DNA of 64,000 bases from positions 1 to 64,000 of the forward strand of contig CAVMKG010000298.1 of NCBI GenBank assembly GCA_963682025.1, in the 5' to 3' direction. The notes below the pieces were generated by a model, which was given only the letters and a program-made list of their open reading frames with translations, was not told the origin of the DNA and made no database searches. Made by a program: the position numbers and the translations under genes. The stretch's first letter is position 1. Each line of letters starts with the position of its first letter. The stretch comes from Cordilura impudica. Its lineage: Eukaryota; Arthropoda; Insecta; Diptera; Scathophagidae. Below, one piece after another: positions 58,451 to 64,000 of this stretch.

Positions 58451-59568
58451 CCATTTCAGACTACTAAAAAATTATTTGCGATTCCCACCATGTTGGTATT
58501 TAAAATGGAGTAAAGCGCGCGTTATTGTGCTGAGGTACGAGTAGAACTTGTAGACTTTTCTAAAAAAAAAACTAAAAGCCCAGTGTGTTTGTTGGAATAG
58601 TTAGTGGATTATAGTTGTACAACAACATAAAAAAAGCCACAAAAAATAATGCATATATATTAACAATACCAACAACACAACTACCATGAGCTATGTTAGT
58701 TAGGTTAGGTTTTGGTTAGAAGTGGCTGCTAATCCAAAGGAAAAGCTCACTTAGACTCTGGGGTCCGTTGTGATACCACGGGACGAATAGGTGTTCCCCT
58801 CAGTTCGCACCGTAGAACCAGTTTGAGCTCCTAATGAAGCCCCTGATATGAGAAATTTCCATATTTGAGCGATCAGAGAGATCCAAGAACTGTATATTAT
58901 AGAGGATGTGCAAACCTGTATGGGGACGGTGAAAACTGAATCTAGATTTAGGAGAATCATGTTGATTTATATGTAGATACATATATATATATAATTTTTT
59001 ATCTATCAACAATGTTTCTGTGTATAACAGAATAGAAAAATAGTTTTAGAATTTTCAATGTAATGAAATAAATAATTATTTTATATAATTTATTTTTATA
59101 AGTTCTTATTTAAAAAAAATTAGTATAAATAAAAATTAATTTTAAATAAACAAACAAAAAAAAATTGTTTCATTACTTATAATTGGGAGCAAAAGATTTT
59201 TTTGCTTTCATATCATGTATATATAAATATTGTTCAGTTATACAAACAAAAATGCAGAACGTTCAGAGAAGAACGTGCAATAGAGAGAACGTCCATACTT
59301 AAATTTATAAAATTGTTAAAAAATGTAAAATTTTCAATTAAATGTAATTTAAAATAATCTAACCCATAAAAACAAAGTTTTTATTAAAACTCTTTCTTTC
59401 CTTATGCATATGAGTTTTGAATCTCTCCGTGACTGTGTGTGACTATTTTAAAATTAATCTTTGGACACAACAAGACTATGGGCCAAGTTTCAGATTAATT
59501 GGATAAGGGGGAATGGGGTTGCCTCACAACAGACAGAGAGTATGAGTTTTTAAAAAAAAAAGCTCTTT

Positions 59569-59637
59569 GCAAGATTTGAACCATCAAACACAGAACTCGA
59601 AGGCTACAAATCTAACCTCTTACCTACAAGCAGTTGT
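59569..59637 (-). other. tRNA-like stretch, duplicated at about 61243-61312
   Basis: On the minus strand GTAGGTAAGAGGTTAGA (A-box-like) is followed after about 30 bases by GATGGTTCAAATCTTGC (B-box-like). It looks like a SINE head or decayed tRNA pseudogene. A full cloverleaf is not supported. Confidence 0.4.
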
Positions 59638-59942
59638 TAATTTGGTTGTTTTATAACACAGGTCAACAGCAAAAATGCCGAACAAAAACCACCATATAGA
59701 TTTGATGCACAATGGCTACCTAAGTACAAAAATGGTGACGCTTTCTGTTTGATTTTAAAAAAGTGACATAAAAAATTTTTAATTACTAGATGTTTACACA
59801 TCTCTCCTGTGATCGGACTCACATGATTTTTTTTTGGATCAGAGATTTCAGCTTTGCGAAATTGGCACAATTGTGAAGATGTCACGTAATCAGTGAGAAA
59901 AAGTTTTATATGCATATTTTATTGTTGTTGCGTTTATATGTT

Positions 59943-60125
59943 TTTATACCCTCCACAAACGGAATGACAAACCTACATATACCCTAGGTTTGTCATTCCG
60001 TTTGTAATGCATCGGTCCATAAAATATGTATATTCTTGATCTTTATCACAGCTCAAATCAATATAGCGATGTTCGTCTGTCCGTGTGTCTATTGAAATCC
60101 GCTCATTCACAAAATAAACCATTTA
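59943..60125 (+). mobile_element. Helentron/DINE-1-like 5' head, unit 2
   Basis: This is the duplicate of 58268-58450 in the second tandem unit, with the same perfect hairpin. Confidence 0.65.
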
Positions 60126-61410
60126 CCATTTCAGACTACTAAAAAATTATTTGCGATTCCCACCATGTTGGTATTTAAAATGGAGTAAAGCGCGCGTTAT
60201 TGTGCTGAGGTACGAGTAGAACTTGTAGACTTTTCTAAAAAAAAAAACTAAAAGCCCAGTGTGTTTGTTGGAATAGTTAGTGGATTATAGTTGTACAACA
60301 ACATAAAAAAAGCCACAAAAAATAATGCATATATATTAACAATACCAACAACACAACTACCATGAGCTATGTTAGTTAGGTTAGGTTTTGGTTAGAAGTG
60401 GCTGCTAATCCAAAGGAAAAGCTCACTTAGACTCTGGGGTCCGTTGTGATACCACGGGACGAATAGGTGTTCCCCTCAGTTCGCACCGTAGAACCAGTTT
60501 GAGCTCCTAATGAAGCCCCTGATATGAGAAATTTCCATATTTGAGCGATCAGAGAGATCCAAGAACTGTATATTATAGAGGATGTGCAAACCTGTATGGG
60601 GACGGTGAAAACTGAATCTAGATTTAGGAGAATCATGTTGATTTATATGTAGATGCATATATATATATAATTTTTTATCTATCAACAATGTTTCTGTGTA
60701 TAACAGAATAGAAAAATAGTTTTAGAATTTTCAATGTAATGAAATAAATAATTATTTTATATAATTTATTTTTATAAGTTCTTATTTAAAAAAAATTAGT
60801 ATAAATAAAAATTAATTTTAAATAAACAAACAAAAAAAAATTGTTTCATTACTTATAATTGGGAGCAAAAGATTTTTTTGCTTTCATATCATGTATATAT
60901 AAATATTGTTCAGTTATACAAACAAAAATGCAGAACGTTCAGAGAAGAACGTGCAATAGAGAGAACGTCCATACTTAAATTTATAAAATTGTTAAAAAAT
61001 GTAAAATTTTCAATAAAATGTAATTTAAAATAATCTAACCCATAAAAACAAAGTTTTTATTAAAACTCTTTCTTTCCTTATGCATATGAGTTTTGAATCT
61101 CTCCGTGACTGTGTGTGACTATTTTAAAATTAATCTTTGGACACAACAAGACTATGGGCCAAGTTTCAGATTAATTGGATAAGGGGGAATGGGGTTGCCT
61201 CACAACAGACAGAGAGTATGAGTTTTTTAAAAAAAAAGCTCTTTGCAAGATTTGAACCATCAAACACAGAACTCGAAGGCTACAAATCTAACCTCTTACC
61301 TACAAGCAGTTGTTAATTTGGTTGTTTTATAACACAGGTCAACAGCAAAAATGCCGAACAAAAACCACCATATAGATTTGATGCACCATGGCTACCTAAG
61401 TACAAAAATG

Positions 61411-62414
61411 GTAAAAATTTTAAATTCCATGGAGGTTTTTTTTTTTAAATTTTTAAAAAAAATTTTAAATTTTAAAATTAAAACTTTTTTTAGACGTTTC
61501 TCCACATAACTAATGATAACTTCAAAAAGGTTAGTCCGATAATATCAAAATAAATTTAGAAAAATTCAGACTTACATAACCTTTAATCCGTCTATATATT
61601 TAGTTTCAATCGGCTAAGTAGTTTCTGAGTTATAATAAATAATTGAAGCAAAAAATATGTTTTTTACGTGAAAATATCAAATTTTTTTGTTTTAACAAAA
61701 TCATAAAAAATCGAAAACTGCAAAAATTGTTCTGGTTTATTGGTGTTTCGCAACGCCACATGTAATGGGAACAAAATGAGATATCGATCGTGAAAATCGA
61801 TTGGTTCTCTTCGAATTTATTCACAATTAAGTGAATTCGCTCATTTTCAGAAAAAATTTTTTATTCACAATTAATTGAAGGTGTCGCATTTTACAAGCAC
61901 TGTCATTATTTCTTTGGTTTACATAGTAATGACTAAATAATATTTTGTTATTGAATGAATTTAAAAACTCTTCGTCGATATTCTATAGAAAATGGTATAA
62001 TAAAAATGCAGAAAATAGAAAGCAGGTGCATTTACGACACGGATTTTCGCAAAGCCCCTTTTACATGTACAAAATTATTTGGCAAAAACGTTTATGACAT
62101 TTTTATGATTCTCAGAACTAATTAAATAAGTAAGAAACAAAAGGTTATTTGATTTTTATGATTGCGGTAGCAAAGAAATAAACGCTCATAATTTTTCGTG
62201 GACGCTGAATTGCTGATTCTGTTCATTTATGATACCTAATCCGTTTAAAGTCAATTAAACGTAAAAAATTAAAGTGCAGTTTTTTTTATTGATGTGTGGT
62301 TTTCCGTTGGCTACCTGTAAGTGTTTGCGATAACGGAAACATCATTTTATCCCTACATAAAGATTAGAGTCATTCAGCTTACAAGTTAAAAATAATTTTC
62401 ACGTATTAATAAAA
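61411..62414. other. unassigned sequence before the LPPLHIKLG-family gene
   Basis: A+T-rich. It may hold the 5' end and inverted repeat of the element carrying the next gene: phrases such as TCGGCTAAGTAGTTTCTGAG near 61610 resemble subterminal sequence of such elements. No matching arm is inside the window, and it does not match the arm at 39016. Confidence 0.4.
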
Positions 62415-64000
62415 ATGAGCAAGAAAGCCAGAACATTTGTTTGTAAAAACAATCCGGATTTATTTTGTTATGTGTGCGGCCAATATATCACCGGGAAAAA
62501 AGTGAAATTCTATCTTTCATTGCAAAAGTTATTTCAATATTGCTTTAATGTATATCCGCACAATTTGAACCAGCATTGGACAACGAGTACTATATGCCTT
62601 TCATGTCGAATGAATTTATCTGTGACGTCGTCTAAGGTAAAGTAAGTATAAGTTAATAGATTTGGAATATTTTATACTTACAGTAATTCTTAATTATATA
62701 TTGAATTCTTATCCCTTATTTAAAGTTTTTTTCATTTTACAGACGACACTTGGAAATTTCGACGCCTATGGTATGGAGAGAAACAGCGAGCCACGAATCC
62801 GATTGTTATTTTTGTTTAAGTACAAAAAGCGGTGTCGGAAAACACATGCGATGGTCTTATCCCACGAAGTCTTCTGATGGGTTTGAACTTGCAGTTCTAC
62901 ATTCACAAGAAATTGCATATGCTAAAGATCAGGGGGGCAAGCTGTAGTCAAGTGCATTCATGATCACCAGGACACTCAACCTCAAGTATCTGTTACCAAT
63001 CAGATAGTTCAGATCCATCACTACCATCTACAGCTGAAAATGACGAGTTCATCTCACACAAACATTTCTCGCCGAGACCATGGAAGCAAGACCAACTTAA
63101 TGATGTAATTAGAGACCTTGGATTGTTGAAAAGATCTTCTGAAGTACTTGCGTCCCGGATGAAAGAAACAGGTCTCATAACTGAAGAAACTAGAGTTTCG
63201 TATTACCGTACTCGAGAAAAAGCCTTACTTCAGTATTTTGCTGAAGAGGATGAATTTGTGTACTGCACAGATATTTCTGGTTTGATGACTGCCATGGGCT
63301 TACAGAAATATGATTCAAACGAATGGCGTTTATTTATCGACTCATCAAAACGCAGCTTCAAGTGTGTCCTTTTGCATAATGGAAATAAATTTCACTCCTT
63401 GCCGATCGCACATTCAACCAAAGTAAAAGAAGAATACTCTGTAATTGCATTGGTCATGAAGAAGATTAAGTATGATGAACATAAGTGGGTAATTTGTGTT
63501 GATCTTAAGATGGTAAATTTTCTCTTAGGTCAACAAAGCGGCTTTACCAAATATCCTTGTTTTATATGTTTATGGGACAGCAGAGCTAAATCAGAACATT
63601 GGAAGAGAAAACAATGGCCTTCTAGGGAAACACTGGTTCCAGGTATGCCATATGTTATAAATGTGGCTCTAGTGCCCCGAGATCGCATCATATTGCCACC
63701 TCTTCACATTAAACTTGGTCTGATGAAACAATATGTTAAAGCACTTAACAAAGATAGTGAATGTTTCCAGTATATATCAAGGAAGTTTCCAAATCTGAGT
63801 ATGGAAAAGCTAAAAGCAGGCATATTTGACGGCCCAAAAATTCGCAAATTGGTGAACGATACTGATTTTGGCAGTTCAATGTCAGAAATTGAGAAGAATG
63901 CATGGGATTCGTTTGTATGGGTTATTCAAATTTTCTTATGAAATAACAAGGGTGATGATTACGTTGCACACGTTGAAGAGATGTTATCTCACTTCCATCG
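62415..64000 (+). pseudogene. LPPLHIKLG-family protein, spliced, frame-broken copy (partial)
   Basis: Exon 1 is 62415-62641 (ATG; CYVCGQYITGKK and CLSCRMN form a zinc-finger-like Cys pattern), ending at donor GTAAGT. Exon 2 begins at 62743 after TTTTACAG and keeps the frame (RHLEISTPMVWRETASHESD, then CYFCLSTKSGVGKHMRW). Near 62945 the frame is lost by an indel. From 62964 the main part is open: a Ser-rich acidic linker, FSPRPWKQDQLNDVIRDLGL, EWRLFIDSSKRSFKCVLLHN, WVICVDLKMVNFLLGQQSG, YPCFICLWDSRAK, LPPLHIKLGLMKQYVKAL and FPNLSMEKLKAGIFDGP. A TGA at 63939-63941 interrupts it (other family members usually continue), and the frame goes on as NNKGDDYVAHVEEMLSH to the window end. The function of the family is unknown. 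Confidence 0.82.

Larger units (their letters stand above)
58059..61410. repeat. direct tandem duplication, two units of about 1675 bp
   Basis: 58059-59733 and 59734-61410 are nearly identical. I see fewer than about ten differences, such as GATTTCACG/GATGTCACG, A-run lengths, AGATACATA/AGATGCATA and CAATTAAATG/CAATAAAATG. Each unit contains a Helentron-like head, a 20-bp hairpin, a TTTCAGATTAATTGGATAAG unit and a tRNA-like stretch. No protein-coding gene is supported in it. It may be real or an assembly duplication. Confidence 0.9.

Noticed and set aside
58751..59012. ORFs of 69-70 codons duplicated at 60427-60688
   Set aside because: They are overlapping frames in a recent tandem duplication; identical copies give no evidence of coding constraint.

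Overview
The window is nuclear DNA of a higher (schizophoran) fly. The one recognisable host gene is the terminal exon of the TGF-beta ligand maverick (mav), and the repeats are fly types: Helentron/DINE-1-like elements, an insect errantivirus, a 412/mdg1-clade LTR retrotransposon, jockey-like LINEs and a mariner remnant. The DNA is very A+T rich. In Drosophila mav lies on the small, heterochromatin-like chromosome 4 (Muller element F), and the repeat density fits such a place. The species cannot be named from the sequence.

Layout. 1-7130: an almost perfect (AAAATT)n array of about 6.4 kb that decays at its right edge. 7131-20420: head-to-tail Helentron-like elements, broken by a mariner remnant, a LINE fragment and an internally deleted 412-like element (17222-20359). 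20421-25130: a foldback-type repeat with inverted arms, holding short tandem repeats and another LINE. 25255-27666: a Helentron-like copy. 27812-38545: one LINE on the minus strand, split by a full-length 412-like element (29310-37117) with a 4-bp target duplication. 39016-42722: a DNA element with terminal inverted repeats of over 300 bp that carries a decayed gene of a widespread, unnamed protein family (hallmark LPPLHIKLG). 42734-44345: a tRNA-derived SINE and a LINE fragment split by a 550-bp MITE. 44601-47066: a Helentron-like copy with a hammerhead-ribozyme-like motif. 47124-54638: an errantivirus-type (gypsy clade) provirus on the minus strand with TATA target duplication and frame breaks in gag, pol and env. 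54643-57007: intron and last exon of mav. 57008-64000: A-rich sequence, a 1.67-kb direct tandem duplication, and a second, better preserved LPPLHIKLG gene that runs off the window.

How it works together. Only mav looks like host coding sequence. The rest is nested mobile DNA whose insertion order can be read. Two LTR elements show gag-pol organisation with canonical -1 frameshift heptamers, and the 412-like element carries three extra small ORFs before gag, the first a conserved, probably myristoylated membrane peptide. The strongest candidates for something little described are that ORF cassette, the LPPLHIKLG-type inverted-repeat transposon, the hammerhead-like motif and the ten-fold 47-bp repeat in the errantivirus leader.
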